64,000 nt of DNA from Negativicoccus massiliensis (GCA_900155405.1 LT700188.1:868001-932000), one strand, 5' to 3'. Counted from the first letter of the stretch, positions 24,149 to 33,148 are shown. Notes: generated by a model not told the origin, from the letters alone. Made by a program: numbers and translations.

Positions 24149-25417
24149 TCAGTCGTCACCACGATCGCGTCCCGGCCAGCCGTTAACGCCTTCCAGGATA
24201 TCCCAAATGATTCGGCCGACACCGTCGTCCAGCCATTCCGGGCGGCGGTCGTCCGCACGATCACTTTCGATTTCGATACGATAGACATGCGCATTCACGC
24301 GTTCGTAACTGACATCGTAGTCCCGATAGCGGTACGCGCGTTCCAAGTAGCGCTCCACATCCGCCGCCGCATGTTGCGCCAGCCGCTCCGCATCCCGACC
24401 TGTCGCGTAGCTGTCCAAGATGCGACGAATCTCACTGCGATCGCGATTTGTCAGATCCGACGTGCGATCGCGCAATTCAAAGATGACATCGACTTTCTGC
24501 CGATCGCCTTGTTTGGCTTTCACATCAATTCGAAATTCGAAGCGATTTTTATGCCCGGTCTGTACGCGCACCACATCGACATCGAAATGATCGCTACCGT
24601 ACGTTTGGTCCAGGTATTCTGCGACGGCCTGTTTAGCCGCTGCGGCATAACGGCGCGCGAAGCGTTCTTCATGGGCGCCCGTCCTCAGACCGTCGGTCGC
24701 GTCCTGAATACGTTCCGCGATGAGCCATTGATCGCGATGCGTCAATTGGCCGGAGAAATCACGCAAATCATAGTTGGCAGAGAAGTAATATTCCCGCTGC
24801 GTGTCTTGGTAGTTTTTGTCGCCCCGCACGATGACCCGATACGCATTGCTTGCGAGCCACTTCGTTTCCACGCGGTAGTGGCGGCTGCCATAAGCGCGAT
24901 CCAAATAATGCTGGACGGATTGACGCGCCTGTTCCGCAAGTTTCGCGGTCGTGTCGCCGGCCGTGTAGCGGCCGAGCAAACCGCGAATGTCGGAACGCTG
25001 CGTTTCCGTCAGCGAATTCGTTTCATCTTCAAATTCAAGAATCATGTACGCGGGCGCGTTCTGATCTTTCGCATCTTTCGCATGCGCGCGCCGGTTATCA
25101 TCGTAACGTACATACAGATCCAACCGCCCCGAACGCGTCCGATCCGCCGCAGCGACGTCATACACGTCACGACCGTAAGCGGAATCCAGATACCTTTCGA
25201 GTTCGTCTTCCAAACGATTCATATCGCTTTCGGACATACGGCCGCCCGCATACGGACGCGCCGCGCGGTTCAAATGCACGCGATCACGGACCGACAGGCT
25301 GCCCGTCTGATCGACTACGGAAAACGCACGAACATCATAGTAATCCGCGGCAAACGCGCTGCCCGTGACGCAAAGAAGAGTCAACATCGATACTAACGTT
25401 TTTTTCGTTCGTTTCAT
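24149..25417 (-). CDS. secreted protein with four ~80-residue modules, unknown family
   Basis: A 422-residue exported protein of the same family as the 509-residue neighbour. Signal peptide to about SAFA-A; the mature start ADYYDVRAF mirrors NYYDVDMYY of the paralogue. Four modules (about residues 25-105, 120-198, 210-300, 306-385) keep DR-x-x-I, the helix with YLD-x-[AT]YG and YDV/FDV. They are more diverged than in the 509-residue protein, with many Arg residues instead of Ala/Glu. A tail WLDDGVGRIIWDILEGVNGW is unique to this gene. GAGGAGG precedes ATG 25417; the TTG just before is not needed. No clear promoter or terminator was found. Confidence 0.82.
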   Translation of the reverse strand: MKRTKKTLVSMLTLLCVTGSAFAADYYDVRAFSVVDQTGSLSVRDRVHLNRAARPYAGGRMSESDMNRLEDELERYLDSAYGRDVYDVAAADRTRSGRLDLYVRYDDNRRAHAKDAKDQNAPAYMILEFEDETNSLTETQRSDIRGLLGRYTAGDTTAKLAEQARQSVQHYLDRAYGSRHYRVETKWLASNAYRVIVRGDKNYQDTQREYYFSANYDLRDFSGQLTHRDQWLIAERIQDATDGLRTGAHEERFARRYAAAAKQAVAEYLDQTYGSDHFDVDVVRVQTGHKNRFEFRIDVKAKQGDRQKVDVIFELRDRTSDLTNRDRSEIRRILDSYATGRDAERLAQHAAADVERYLERAYRYRDYDVSYERVNAHVYRIEIESDRADDRRPEWLDDGVGRIIWDILEGVNGWPGRDRGDD

Positions 25418-25611
25418 CAAAATCCCTCCTCACCGAGAATACGGTCTCACAGGATCGTCACCATTAGGAAATGTCCTTGTCTTTGTCTATATTTTAGCAC
25501 TCTTCGGTAAAAAGCTCACAAAAACGCGCCATTTTTGAGCCTTTTCTAATGTTTAAAGCGCACTCCATCCTTTTACTTCCAGACTTCTTTGCCATGTCAG
25601 ACGCCGACAAC

Positions 25612-25640
25612 TTGACGGACTTTTTATATTTTGTGATAAT
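25612..25640 (+). promoter_or_regulatory. promoter of xpt operon
   Basis: TTGACG, 17 bases, GATAAT. The leader to the xpt start is about 55 nt, too short for a purine riboswitch. Confidence 0.75.
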
Positions 25641-25702
25641 CTGAATTAACATCATGTGCGTATAGCAGGCGCGCGTCACCAATGCAGTGGAAAGAGGTCA
25701 GC

Positions 25703-26275
25703 ATGAATCAGTTAGAAACAAAAATCCAAACCGAAGGGCGCATCATAGACAACCGCATTTTGAAGGTCGACAGCTTTATCAATCAGCAGCTCGATCCCGA
25801 TATCTATCGGGAAATCGGCGTGCGCATGGCGGCGCAGTTCGCGCAAAGCAATGTCACCCGTATTTTGACGATTGAAGCCAGCGGCATCGCGGTGGCGCTC
25901 GCGACCGCGTACGAATTGCATTGCCCCGTCGTCTTCGCCAGAAAGCAAAAGCAAAGCGCATTCAGCGATGAGCTCTATGTGACGAAAATTCATTCGTACA
26001 CTAAAAATACCGATTACCATGTGACCGTCTCCAAAGAATTTTTACCCGCCGGAGAATCGGTGCTGATTGTCGATGATTTTCTCGCGCGCGGGGAAGCGAG
26101 CTTCGGTCTGGCGCGTTTGGTCGAGGCCTCCGGCTCCCAGGTCGCCGGCATCGGCATCGTGATCGAAAAAAGTTTCCAGCCGGGCGGCCGACTGCTGCGC
26201 GAGGCCGGTTACGATTTACATTCGCTCGTGAAAATTAAAGCTTTTACGAATAACCAAGTTGTTTTTGACGATTAA
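25703..26275 (+). CDS. xpt: xanthine phosphoribosyltransferase
   Basis: A 190-residue salvage enzyme converting xanthine and PRPP to XMP. The N-terminus GRIIDNRILKVDSFINQQLDP, TIEASGIAVA, ARKQKQSAF and the PRPP loop VLIVDDFLARGEA are typical of Xpt. ATG 25703 follows AGAGGT; a frame open to 25682 has no site. First gene of a plus-strand unit with the hemolysin III and tadA genes. Confidence 0.95.
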   Translation: MNQLETKIQTEGRIIDNRILKVDSFINQQLDPDIYREIGVRMAAQFAQSNVTRILTIEASGIAVALATAYELHCPVVFARKQKQSAFSDELYVTKIHSYTKNTDYHVTVSKEFLPAGESVLIVDDFLARGEASFGLARLVEASGSQVAGIGIVIEKSFQPGGRLLREAGYDLHSLVKIKAFTNNQVVFDD

Positions 26276-26307
26276 CGGAATACACAGTTTTTTGCGGGGA
26301 GGTTTCC

Positions 26308-26958
26308 ATGACACGTGAACTTCGCGCGGAAATCGGTAATATCGCCACCCATGCGCTCGGCATCATCATAAGTATTATCGCGCTCGGTATCGGCGTTTGG
26401 TCGCTTTGGCACTTCCACGCCGCGCCGCTTGCGCACGCCGCGCTTTGGGTGTACGGTCTGTGCGCGGTCGCGTTGTACACCGCCAGCACCGTGTATCACA
26501 GTTTATTCGCCGCGCCGTTGGCGCGCAAAGTGGCACGACGCTTTGACCATGCCGCGATTTATCTGATGATCGCCGGCTCGTACACGCCGTTTTTGTGGAT
26601 TGCGATGCACAACCGCGGCGGTTTCACCTGGAGTATTGTCATTTGGGGAATCGCCATCGTCGGGATCATTTTCAAAGTCTTTTACGCGGGACGCTTCAAA
26701 ACGATCTCCACGCTTTTATATCTGGCGATGGGTTGGCTCGCCGTCGTCATGTGGCCGGATCTGACCGCGTCCCTGCCGCCCGCCGCGATGCATTTATTGC
26801 TCGCCGGCGGCGTCGTCTATACGGTGGGAAGTATTTTTTATCTCTGGCAAAAACTTCCTTACCAGCACGTCATCTGGCACGTCTGCGTGTTGGCGGGAAG
26901 CATTCTTCAGTGGCTCGCCATTCAGCTGTATGTACTGCCTTTGGGAGGACTGCTTTGA
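26308..26958 (+). CDS. hemolysin III (PAQR/TrhA) family membrane protein
   Basis: A 216-residue protein with seven predicted membrane segments. The family metal-site pattern is intact: STVYHSLF, RRFDHAAIYLMIAGSYTPF and a final HVIWHVCVLAGS. Homologues are linked to membrane homeostasis; hemolytic activity is not established for most. GGGGAGG precedes ATG 26308, 32 bases after xpt. The stop overlaps the tadA start. Confidence 0.9.
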   Translation: MTRELRAEIGNIATHALGIIISIIALGIGVWSLWHFHAAPLAHAALWVYGLCAVALYTASTVYHSLFAAPLARKVARRFDHAAIYLMIAGSYTPFLWIAMHNRGGFTWSIVIWGIAIVGIIFKVFYAGRFKTISTLLYLAMGWLAVVMWPDLTASLPPAAMHLLLAGGVVYTVGSIFYLWQKLPYQHVIWHVCVLAGSILQWLAIQLYVLPLGGLL

Positions 26959-27425
26959 TCGACGAACAGTTTATGCGCCAAGCGCTGGCGCTCGCGGATC
27001 GCGCCGCGGCCGTGGGGGAAATTCCCATCGGCGCTATTGTCGTCTGTGACGGCAAGGTGGTCGGCAGTGGTTATAATTTGCGCGAATCCATTCCCGACGC
27101 CACCGCGCACGCGGAAATGATCGCGCTGCGGGAAGCTTGCAAAAACTTGCAACGCTGGCGTCTTTCCGACTGCACGCTCTACGTCACGATTGAACCTTGC
27201 CCCATGTGCGCGGGCGCGATCGTCAACAGCCGCATCAAGCGGCTTGTCTACGGCGCTGCTGACAGCAAGGCGGGAGGCGTCGAAAGTATTTTTCGCATCG
27301 CGGATCATGACGCGCTTAACCACCAAGTCGAAATCCGCGCGGGTGTGTTGGAAGACGAGTGCCGGCAAAAAATGAAGGATTTCTTCCGCGCCCGTCGCGC
27401 CGCAAAAAGCATTGACGCTAAATAG
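26955..27425 (+). CDS. tadA: tRNA-specific adenosine-34 deaminase
   Basis: A 156-residue enzyme making inosine at the wobble base of tRNA-Arg(ACG). The zinc site is complete: HAEM with the proton-shuttling Glu, and PCPMCAGAI. The start is TTG 26955, overlapping the stop of the hemolysin III gene as TTGA. GGAGG ends six bases upstream, whereas the next ATG (26973) is 24 bases away, and the extra residues IDEQF match the family N-terminus. Confidence 0.93.
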   Translation: MIDEQFMRQALALADRAAAVGEIPIGAIVVCDGKVVGSGYNLRESIPDATAHAEMIALREACKNLQRWRLSDCTLYVTIEPCPMCAGAIVNSRIKRLVYGAADSKAGGVESIFRIADHDALNHQVEIRAGVLEDECRQKMKDFFRARRAAKSIDAK

Positions 27426-27460
27426 ACGAACGGTCGCATTATACTGCCACGAAACAAAAA

Positions 27461-27490
27461 TTGACTTCATTCTTACCGTTATGGTAGAAT
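27461..27490 (+). promoter_or_regulatory. tRNA-Ser promoter
   Basis: TTGACT, 18 bases, TAGAAT, about 37 bases before the tRNA. Confidence 0.65.
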
Positions 27491-27526
27491 ATTTTTATCG
27501 TTTGGTGCAGATGTGCTGAACGATAT

Positions 27527-27618
27527 GGAGAGGTGTCCGAGCTGGCCGAAGGAGCCTGACTCGAAATCAGGTAGGCGGCAACCCCGTCTCGTGGGTTCAA
27601 ATCCCACCCTCTCCGCCA
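27527..27618 (+). tRNA. tRNA-Ser (anticodon CGA)
   Basis: A 92-nt class II tRNA. Acceptor GGAGAGG/CCTCTCC, anticodon loop CTCGAAA, long variable arm, GGTTCAAATCC T-loop, discriminator G and encoded CCA. It reads UCG. Confidence 0.96.
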
Positions 27619-27625
27619 CGAAGAC

Positions 27626-27650
27626 AAGCGCGACGATGTCGCGCTTTTTT
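27626..27650 (+). terminator. terminator of tRNA-Ser
   Basis: AAGCGCGAC-GAT-GTCGCGCTT followed by TTTT. Confidence 0.88.
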
Positions 27651-27673
27651 AATTTATAAAAATGAGCGCACAC

Positions 27674-27703
27674 AAAAACGCACGGCCGCGGCCGTGCGTT
27701 TTT
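27674..27703. terminator. bidirectional terminator palindrome
   Basis: A perfect palindrome, ACGCACGGCC-GCGGCCGTGCGT flanked by five A and five T. It serves the minus-strand gene ending at 27742 and backs up the tRNA terminator. Confidence 0.85.
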
Positions 27704-27741
27704 CAGGGGGTACTGCCGAGCAAATTATAAGCCCTTTCCTT

Positions 27742-28023
27742 TTAGGGCAAAAAGTCTTTTAAGTGATTCAAGGTTTCGCTTTTACCGAGTGCGGCGCCGA
27801 ATTGCTGGCCCGATGTTATGACCATTTGCGTCATTTCCTGCGCCTGCTCTTCCGTGAGCGGCGCGCCGGTTACTTTCGCGCCGACCGTTTCGACCAGGGA
27901 ACGAACTTGCGCTTCGTAATCCGACTGATTGATTTCGCCGGCTTTAAAACGACGATACAAATCCTGCACCTGTTCCATATCGATTTGATCGGTCAGTTGA
28001 CGCAACATCTCCATTTTCTCCAT
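27742..28023 (-). CDS. small helical protein of unknown function
   Basis: A 93-residue cytoplasmic protein, all predicted helix, rich in Glu and Gln. ATG 28023 after AAAGGAG is chosen over the open frame to 28089, which has no site. No motif I recognise; DLYRRFKAGEINQSDYEAQV may be a helical hairpin. Monocistronic, with the palindromic terminator at 27674. A TGGTATAAT extended -10 stands near 28105 on the minus strand. Confidence 0.65.
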   Translation of the reverse strand: MEKMEMLRQLTDQIDMEQVQDLYRRFKAGEINQSDYEAQVRSLVETVGAKVTGAPLTEEQAQEMTQMVITSGQQFGAALGKSETLNHLKDFLP

Positions 28024-28135
28024 ACGCCTCACTCCTTTGTAGAACGGCCGCCCCGATGCCGCGTTCGGGCGACAGATAATACAGACCACGCGGCTTCATT
28101 TGTATTATACCACCGACAGCGGATTCGCAGTGCAA

Positions 28136-28164
28136 CTTGCCGTTTCATACGGGTAAGGTTACAA
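28136..28164 (+). promoter_or_regulatory. promoter of 28204 gene
   Basis: TTGCCG, 17 bases, TACAAT, 40 bases before the start codon. Confidence 0.65.
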
Positions 28165-28203
28165 TAAAGAAAAAGCAAATTTTTACAGCCAAAAGGAGAT
28201 ATT

Positions 28204-28659
28204 ATGCTTCATTTTTCAAAATGGACCGGCGTAGTGTTGGCGGCTCTGCTTTGGGTAGGCGCAAGCGCGCAGGCGATGAATGAACCCTGGCAGGGAAATC
28301 CCGACTATCCGTTCATTGTCGCTCATGATAATGTGGTCGTCTATCAGGACAACGCGTCACTGAAATTCCTGCAATTTACGCCGGAAGGCGTGATGTGGCG
28401 CATCGACTTGGTGACGGTTTTACCGGCCGCCGATCCGAATTCGATTGCGCGTGTCGATCGGATTTGGTATCGCAAAATGAATGATGAGCCGTTGGATCGA
28501 GTCTACGTCAAACTCAAAGAGGATGCCCCTTGGGGCCTGCTTGATCTCACAAACACCGGCGCTTATAATTTATTGTTGCGCGAAGGTTTTCTTACCAGCT
28601 GGAATTTGGTGTACGGTTATCCGTATCCGATTCCGCGCGCCGTGTTTGACGGCAAGTAA
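28204..28659 (+). CDS. small secreted protein of unknown function
   Basis: A 151-residue protein with a signal peptide cleaved near AQA-M (residue 24). The mature part looks beta-rich, with VVVYQDNASLKFLQF and RVDRIWYRKMND; no domain recognised. AAAAGGAG precedes ATG 28204. A single-gene unit with its own promoter and terminator. Similar small secreted proteins recur at 32621, 50813 and 51367, without detectable common sequence. Confidence 0.7.
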   Translation: MLHFSKWTGVVLAALLWVGASAQAMNEPWQGNPDYPFIVAHDNVVVYQDNASLKFLQFTPEGVMWRIDLVTVLPAADPNSIARVDRIWYRKMNDEPLDRVYVKLKEDAPWGLLDLTNTGAYNLLLREGFLTSWNLVYGYPYPIPRAVFDGK

Positions 28660-28674
28660 ATCGGGATATGAAAT

Positions 28675-28707
28675 AAAAAAAGCACCTCGAGCGAGGTGCT
28701 TTTTTTA
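28675..28707. terminator. bidirectional terminator
   Basis: AAAGCACCTCG-AG-CGAGGTGCTTT with long A and T runs, between the convergent genes ending at 28659 and 28723. Confidence 0.9.
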
Positions 28708-28722
28708 TTTCATGTTTTATGA

Positions 28723-29619
28723 TTATTTGTCTGCCGGTGCCAAGGCCCGCCAAATGTCTTCGATGACTTGCGCCGGTGCATACGTCGTACCGTCTTCGAC
28801 CACAATGTGATCGACGGTGGTGGTTTCACCGTTCGCCATAAATTGCGCCTGTTCGGCCGCCGGATGCAAGACGATTTCCACGACCTTAGCGTCACGCGTG
28901 ACACTGATAGTGCGCGTTTCATCGTTCCAGCCGATATCGGCGCCCGCTTTCGTCAAGGCGTCGCGCAGGGCGTACACTTGCGTGCCGTCAGAGAGTGTTT
29001 TCGCCGTGCCGAGATCGATTTTGTCTGCGTCCGCTTTGGCCGTGTCCGCGGAGTCGGCCGGCGTCTCCATCGTGACTCTGCCGAAGATCCAAACCCGTTC
29101 CGGATTGGTCTGCGGAGGAAGGCTCAACGTCGCTGTCGTGTAAAGCGCAAGCAACGGATTTCCCAATACATACTTGGTCGGGACCGTCTGCCCTGTAAGA
29201 TCGGTCACTTTGTCAGGCACACTGAGGAGCACCAGACGTTCATGAGCACCGCTGCCGTTTTTCGCAAAATAATCCAAATCTACCGCGTACTTGCTGTCCG
29301 GATTGGCGACCAGCAAAGCCGGTTTCTCGGCCGCCTCTTTTTTGTCCGCAGCCCGCGTGAAAAATTGGATATCGTCCCCCTTTTTCCACGCGACTTTGTC
29401 GGCCGCAACGAATTCCCCCGTCGCGGCATCCATGACGCGAATACCTTGCGTCGGAACTTGCACTTTTTCTTTTTCCCCTTGTACCGTCAGCACGCCGCCG
29501 TCTTTCACTTCCACGATCTGCGCGCGCTGCATCATGTAGCCCAACGCTTGCGCCTGCGATACCGCCGGCATGGCGAACGCTACCACCAAGGCCATAACTA
29601 ACCAACCGATTCGTTTCAT
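28723..29619 (-). CDS. secreted protein with copper amine oxidase N-terminal-like domain
   Basis: A 298-residue exported protein, signal peptide to about SQA-Q (residue 23). The N-terminal half is a beta-rich region (VVEVKDGGVLTVQGE-like strands) with GNPLLALYTTATL. The last 85 residues, from DGTQVYALRDALTKAGADIGWND to TYAPAQVIEDIWRAL, fit the Cu_amine_oxidN1 (stalk) domain, common in Firmicutes envelope proteins and not itself an oxidase. No copper ligands or catalytic Tyr are seen. Substrate or partner unknown. Confidence 0.72.
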   Translation of the reverse strand: MKRIGWLVMALVVAFAMPAVSQAQALGYMMQRAQIVEVKDGGVLTVQGEKEKVQVPTQGIRVMDAATGEFVAADKVAWKKGDDIQFFTRAADKKEAAEKPALLVANPDSKYAVDLDYFAKNGSGAHERLVLLSVPDKVTDLTGQTVPTKYVLGNPLLALYTTATLSLPPQTNPERVWIFGRVTMETPADSADTAKADADKIDLGTAKTLSDGTQVYALRDALTKAGADIGWNDETRTISVTRDAKVVEIVLHPAAEQAQFMANGETTTVDHIVVEDGTTYAPAQVIEDIWRALAPADK

Positions 29620-29706
29620 AGTATCCTCCTTTTGCGATTTTATCGCTTTATGTTATCGTACCATACCCGCTTCATAAAGCGCTTAGGAAGACGTTAAAAA
29701 TACTTC

Positions 29707-30306
29707 TCAGACGCGTGTCGTCGCGGCGGCGCTTTTTTGCATTTTACTGCGATCGCGAATCAGCGCCTGCGTCAATTCCGGCAAAGCGCGACGCACGGCG
29801 GGATACAAAACCGCCAGCAGAATAAATGTCGCCGGCGCGCACAAGACGCTGGCAATGAATACGTTACCGGCGGAACCGACCGCCATCGGAAACGGATAGC
29901 CCAGCACAAAATATTTGAATGTCGAGCGAATCAGCGGCTCTACAAATGCGAAAATCGTGAACGCCACCGCCGAAACCGTCAGCGCCATCCATTTCGTTTC
30001 GCCATAGCGCGCCCGCCACCAGTCCGCGCCCGCGCCGGCCAAGTATCCGAGCAACGCGAACGACAGAAATGTCGGCAACGCGCTCGTTACGTAACCCGCC
30101 AGCAGATCCGCCATCGTCAGCCCGACCGCGCCGGCGAGCGCGCCGTACCAACGCCCGGTGAGCAACGCGCCGATCAAAATAAAGGTATAGCCGAAATAGA
30201 CTTTACCGGTCAGGCCGAAGGCCATCGGCACCTCAATGCGCAAGTACACGAAACAAATCAATGCGGCCGCCGCCATCAACGCCGCCACGGTCATACGTCG
30301 ATGCAT
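29707..30306 (-). CDS. probable ECF transporter S component
   Basis: A 199-residue membrane protein with five or six hydrophobic segments. LRIEVPMAFGLTGKVYFGYTFILIGALLTG and the polar pattern LADLLAGYVTSALPTF resemble substrate-specific subunits of energy-coupling factor vitamin transporters. The ATPases and EcfT are not in this window, as is usual for group II systems. No riboswitch fits the roughly 37-nt leader, so the vitamin cannot be inferred. Confidence 0.7.
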   Translation of the reverse strand: MHRRMTVAALMAAAALICFVYLRIEVPMAFGLTGKVYFGYTFILIGALLTGRWYGALAGAVGLTMADLLAGYVTSALPTFLSFALLGYLAGAGADWWRARYGETKWMALTVSAVAFTIFAFVEPLIRSTFKYFVLGYPFPMAVGSAGNVFIASVLCAPATFILLAVLYPAVRRALPELTQALIRDRSKMQKSAAATTRV

Positions 30307-30349
30307 ACAAACTACCCCTTTTCGTAAAAGTTTACCGTTTCTTTACTTA

Positions 30350-30378
30350 ACTATAAAGGGCAAACTGACCGCAGACAA
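30350..30378 (-). promoter_or_regulatory. promoter of ECF S-component gene
   Basis: TTGTCT, 17 bases, TATAGT on the minus strand. Confidence 0.55.
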
Positions 30379-30455
30379 GGACAGACAGCGCACGCTTTTC
30401 ATGACAGATTTTATTTAGCGGCGTTTTTTACTGCAAGCAAATAAAATGAACGAAT

Positions 30456-30484
30456 AAAAAAAGACCGCTGCAGCGGTCTTTTTT
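30456..30484 (-). terminator. terminator of EF-G paralogue gene
   Basis: GACCGCTGCAGCGGTC palindrome with A7 and T6 flanks, directly after the stop at 30489. Confidence 0.88.
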
Positions 30485-30488
30485 ATTT

Positions 30489-32552
30489 TTATTCTTCTTT
30501 TTCTGCCGTGTACGCGTCGATGATTTCCTGCGCTTCTTGGAACGGCACCTGTTCGTACTGGTAAAATTCCATATTGAACGTGCCGCGTCCCTGCGTTTGC
30601 GAACGCAGTTCCGTCACGTAGGAGAACATTTTGCCCAACGCGACCTGCGCGCGCACCACGGATTCGCCTTCGCGCTCGCCCGGTTCCATGCCGAGGATCC
30701 GGCCGCCTTTCGCGGAAAGATCGCCGACGATCGCGCCCATGTATTCATCGGGCACGAATACGTTCACATTGTACACCGGCTGCAACAATACCGGTTGCGC
30801 CTGCGGAATAATCTTGCGCAGCGCCAGCGAGGCCGCCACTTTGAACGCCATTTCCGACGAGTCGACCGAGTGGTACGAGCCGTCGTAGAGCGTAACGCGC
30901 ACGCCGATCATCGGGTAGCCCGCGATCATGCCTTCCTCCAAGGTTTCCCGCGCGCCCTTTTCGACCGCCGGAATATATTGACGCGGTACGGCGCCGCCAA
31001 AAATGTCGTCGACGAATTCAAAATCTTCCGTCGTCGGTTCGACGCGCAGGAATACGTGACCGTATTGACCATGACCGCCGCTTTGTTTCTTGTGCTTGCC
31101 TTCGCCTTCCGCCTTACCGAGGATCGTTTCCCGATACGGCACTTTAGGCTCGACGACGCGCGCTTTGGTGCCGTACTTGCGTTCGAGTTTGCCGAGATTA
31201 TGCTGCAGATGAATTTCACCCATCGAGTACACCAAAGTTTGCCGCGTTTCCGGATCTTTTTGCGCGACAAAGGTCGGGTCTTCTTCCGCCAACCGGAGCA
31301 AGCCGGCGGCGAGTTTTTCTTCATCGCCCTTGCTTTCCGGTTCGACCGCTACGATGTACAGCGATTTCGGGAAGCGCACCGGTTCATACACGACCGGAAA
31401 GCCCGCGTCGGAGAAGGTGTCGCCCGTTTTCGCTTCGAGTTTGGGGATCGCGATGATGTCGCCCGCCGTCGCCTGCGCTAACGGAATCTGCTGTTTGCCG
31501 ACGGTCATGTACATCTTCGTAAAACGTTCCGTCAAATCCTGCGTCTGGTTGATCAGCTTGTCGCCTTCACGCAAGGTGCCCGAGATAATCCGAATATAGG
31601 ATAATTTACCGGCAAACGGATCGATGACGGTCTTGAAGACAAACGCGCTGAACGGATTGTCCGCGTGCACCGTGACGCTCGTTTCCGTCTTGGGATTCGT
31701 GCCTTCCATCGTCCGCGCGGAAGCGTCCGGCATGTAGCGGATAATGCGATCCAGCATTTTATCCAAGCCGATCTTCGCCAGCGCTGAACCGATCATGACC
31801 GGCACAACGCGACCGCTCTTCATGCCTTCGCGCAAACCGAGGCGAATTTCTTCGACCGTCAGTTCGCCGCCATCCAAATATTTTTCCAGCAGGATGTCGT
31901 CGCCTTCCGCGGCCGCTTCAATCGCCATGTCGCGTACTTCCGTCGCGCGCGCCTGCCATTCTTCCGGAATGTCGATTTCCGTTTCCTGACCGTTTTCCCA
32001 AACGGTCGCTTTCATTTTTACGATATCGATGATGCCGTGGAAATCTTTGCCTTCACCTAACGGCAAGTGCAATGGCATGACGGTTTTACCGAAACGTTCG
32101 CGCATTTCGGCAAGGGTTTTGTCGTAATTCGCCTGTTCCGCGTCCATTTTATTGATAAAAATCATCCGCGGCAGCGCCAGTTCGTCACCGTAATCCCACG
32201 CGCGCTGCGTGTCCACTTCCACGCCCGATTCGGCGGAAACGATGATGAGGATGCCGTCGCAGGCGCGCAAGGCCGCCCGCACTTCACCGGAAAATTCACC
32301 GTAGCCCGGCGTATCGATGAAATTCAGCTTATAGCCTTTCCATTCACAGGGCGCGAGACCCAATTGAATCGTGACATTGCGCTTGATTTCTTCGGGCTCA
32401 AAATCGAGAACATGTTTATTATCGGCGCCTGTGCCGACACCTTCGATCGCTCCGGTCGTTGCGAGCAAATTTTCGACCACGGCTGTTTTACCTGCCCCGT
32501 CGTGCGACAGGACCGCCACATTACGAATCTGAGAACCTGCATAATCTTTCAC
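30489..32552 (-). CDS. elongation factor G-like GTPase (EF-G paralogue)
   Basis: A 687-residue translational GTPase with the full EF-G domain order. The P-loop is SHDGAGKTA (16-24) instead of the canonical AHIDAGKTT; DTPGYGEF (G3) and NKMD (G4) are present, and domain IV has GGHGQYGHV. It lacks ribosomal protein neighbours (S12, S7, EF-Tu), so it is the EF-G2-like paralogue found in many Firmicutes, whose role is unclear. It starts at GTG 32552 after GAGGAGG. Monocistronic. Confidence 0.88.
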   Translation of the reverse strand: MKDYAGSQIRNVAVLSHDGAGKTAVVENLLATTGAIEGVGTGADNKHVLDFEPEEIKRNVTIQLGLAPCEWKGYKLNFIDTPGYGEFSGEVRAALRACDGILIIVSAESGVEVDTQRAWDYGDELALPRMIFINKMDAEQANYDKTLAEMRERFGKTVMPLHLPLGEGKDFHGIIDIVKMKATVWENGQETEIDIPEEWQARATEVRDMAIEAAAEGDDILLEKYLDGGELTVEEIRLGLREGMKSGRVVPVMIGSALAKIGLDKMLDRIIRYMPDASARTMEGTNPKTETSVTVHADNPFSAFVFKTVIDPFAGKLSYIRIISGTLREGDKLINQTQDLTERFTKMYMTVGKQQIPLAQATAGDIIAIPKLEAKTGDTFSDAGFPVVYEPVRFPKSLYIVAVEPESKGDEEKLAAGLLRLAEEDPTFVAQKDPETRQTLVYSMGEIHLQHNLGKLERKYGTKARVVEPKVPYRETILGKAEGEGKHKKQSGGHGQYGHVFLRVEPTTEDFEFVDDIFGGAVPRQYIPAVEKGARETLEEGMIAGYPMIGVRVTLYDGSYHSVDSSEMAFKVAASLALRKIIPQAQPVLLQPVYNVNVFVPDEYMGAIVGDLSAKGGRILGMEPGEREGESVVRAQVALGKMFSYVTELRSQTQGRGTFNMEFYQYEQVPFQEAQEIIDAYTAEKEE

Positions 32553-32620
32553 GATACCGCCTCCTCAAAGCATTCTGTTAGTGACTTATTTCGCCGTTCG
32601 CTGCGCTTTTCCTTTATTTC

Positions 32621-33148
32621 TTAGAAAAAGTCGCCGTAACGGTTTTTATAATGTTCGCTCATTTCGCGATCATTGCGATAGGTACGGAATGTCTGTTCCT
32701 CCGCATCCTGGTAACGGATGCGGTACAGCGTCTCGGGTGAAAATCCGTCCACGCGCAAGCGATACAGCTTATCTTCGCCCGGCACCGGCAACGGCGCGGA
32801 AATAATTTTCACATTATCGCTGATGTGGAAATTCCGCTGCGCGAGCGCGACGGCGTCCGGCTGTGTCATGTCCGCGGGAAGAGGTTTCGCCATGCGGACT
32901 TCGACTGTCATGAAGTCGACCGCCATGACCCAACGGATCTGATTATCCGCCTGCACTACAGTCGCTTCAGCAGACGGCGTCGCGACCGCTTCCGGCGCGA
33001 CTACGACCACCGGCGCGTAGGTCTCTGCATGTTGTTGTGGCAACGGCGGTAACGGCGGCAGTAATCTATGATTGCTCGGTCCCGCCTGCGCAAACGCGGC
33101 GGTAACGGCAAAGGTCAATCCCAATGTCAAAACGGGTAATTTTCGCAT
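32621..33148 (-). CDS. small secreted proline-rich protein, unknown
   Basis: A 175-residue exported protein. Signal peptide to about FAQA-G; then a short PPLPPLP run and an Ala/Val-rich linker, then a domain of about 110 residues starting near IRWVMAVDFMTVEVRM and ending RNDREMSEHYKNRYGDFF. No family recognised. GGAGG precedes ATG 33148; the TTG codon before it is not needed. It lies 68 bases upstream of the EF-G paralogue on the same strand, but may be independent. Confidence 0.68.
   Translation of the reverse strand: MRKLPVLTLGLTFAVTAAFAQAGPSNHRLLPPLPPLPQQHAETYAPVVVVAPEAVATPSAEATVVQADNQIRWVMAVDFMTVEVRMAKPLPADMTQPDAVALAQRNFHISDNVKIISAPLPVPGEDKLYRLRVDGFSPETLYRIRYQDAEEQTFRTYRNDREMSEHYKNRYGDFF

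Noticed and set aside
25440-25702. purine riboswitch before xpt
   Set aside because: The leader from the promoter at 25612-25640 is only about 55 nt and lacks the conserved loops.
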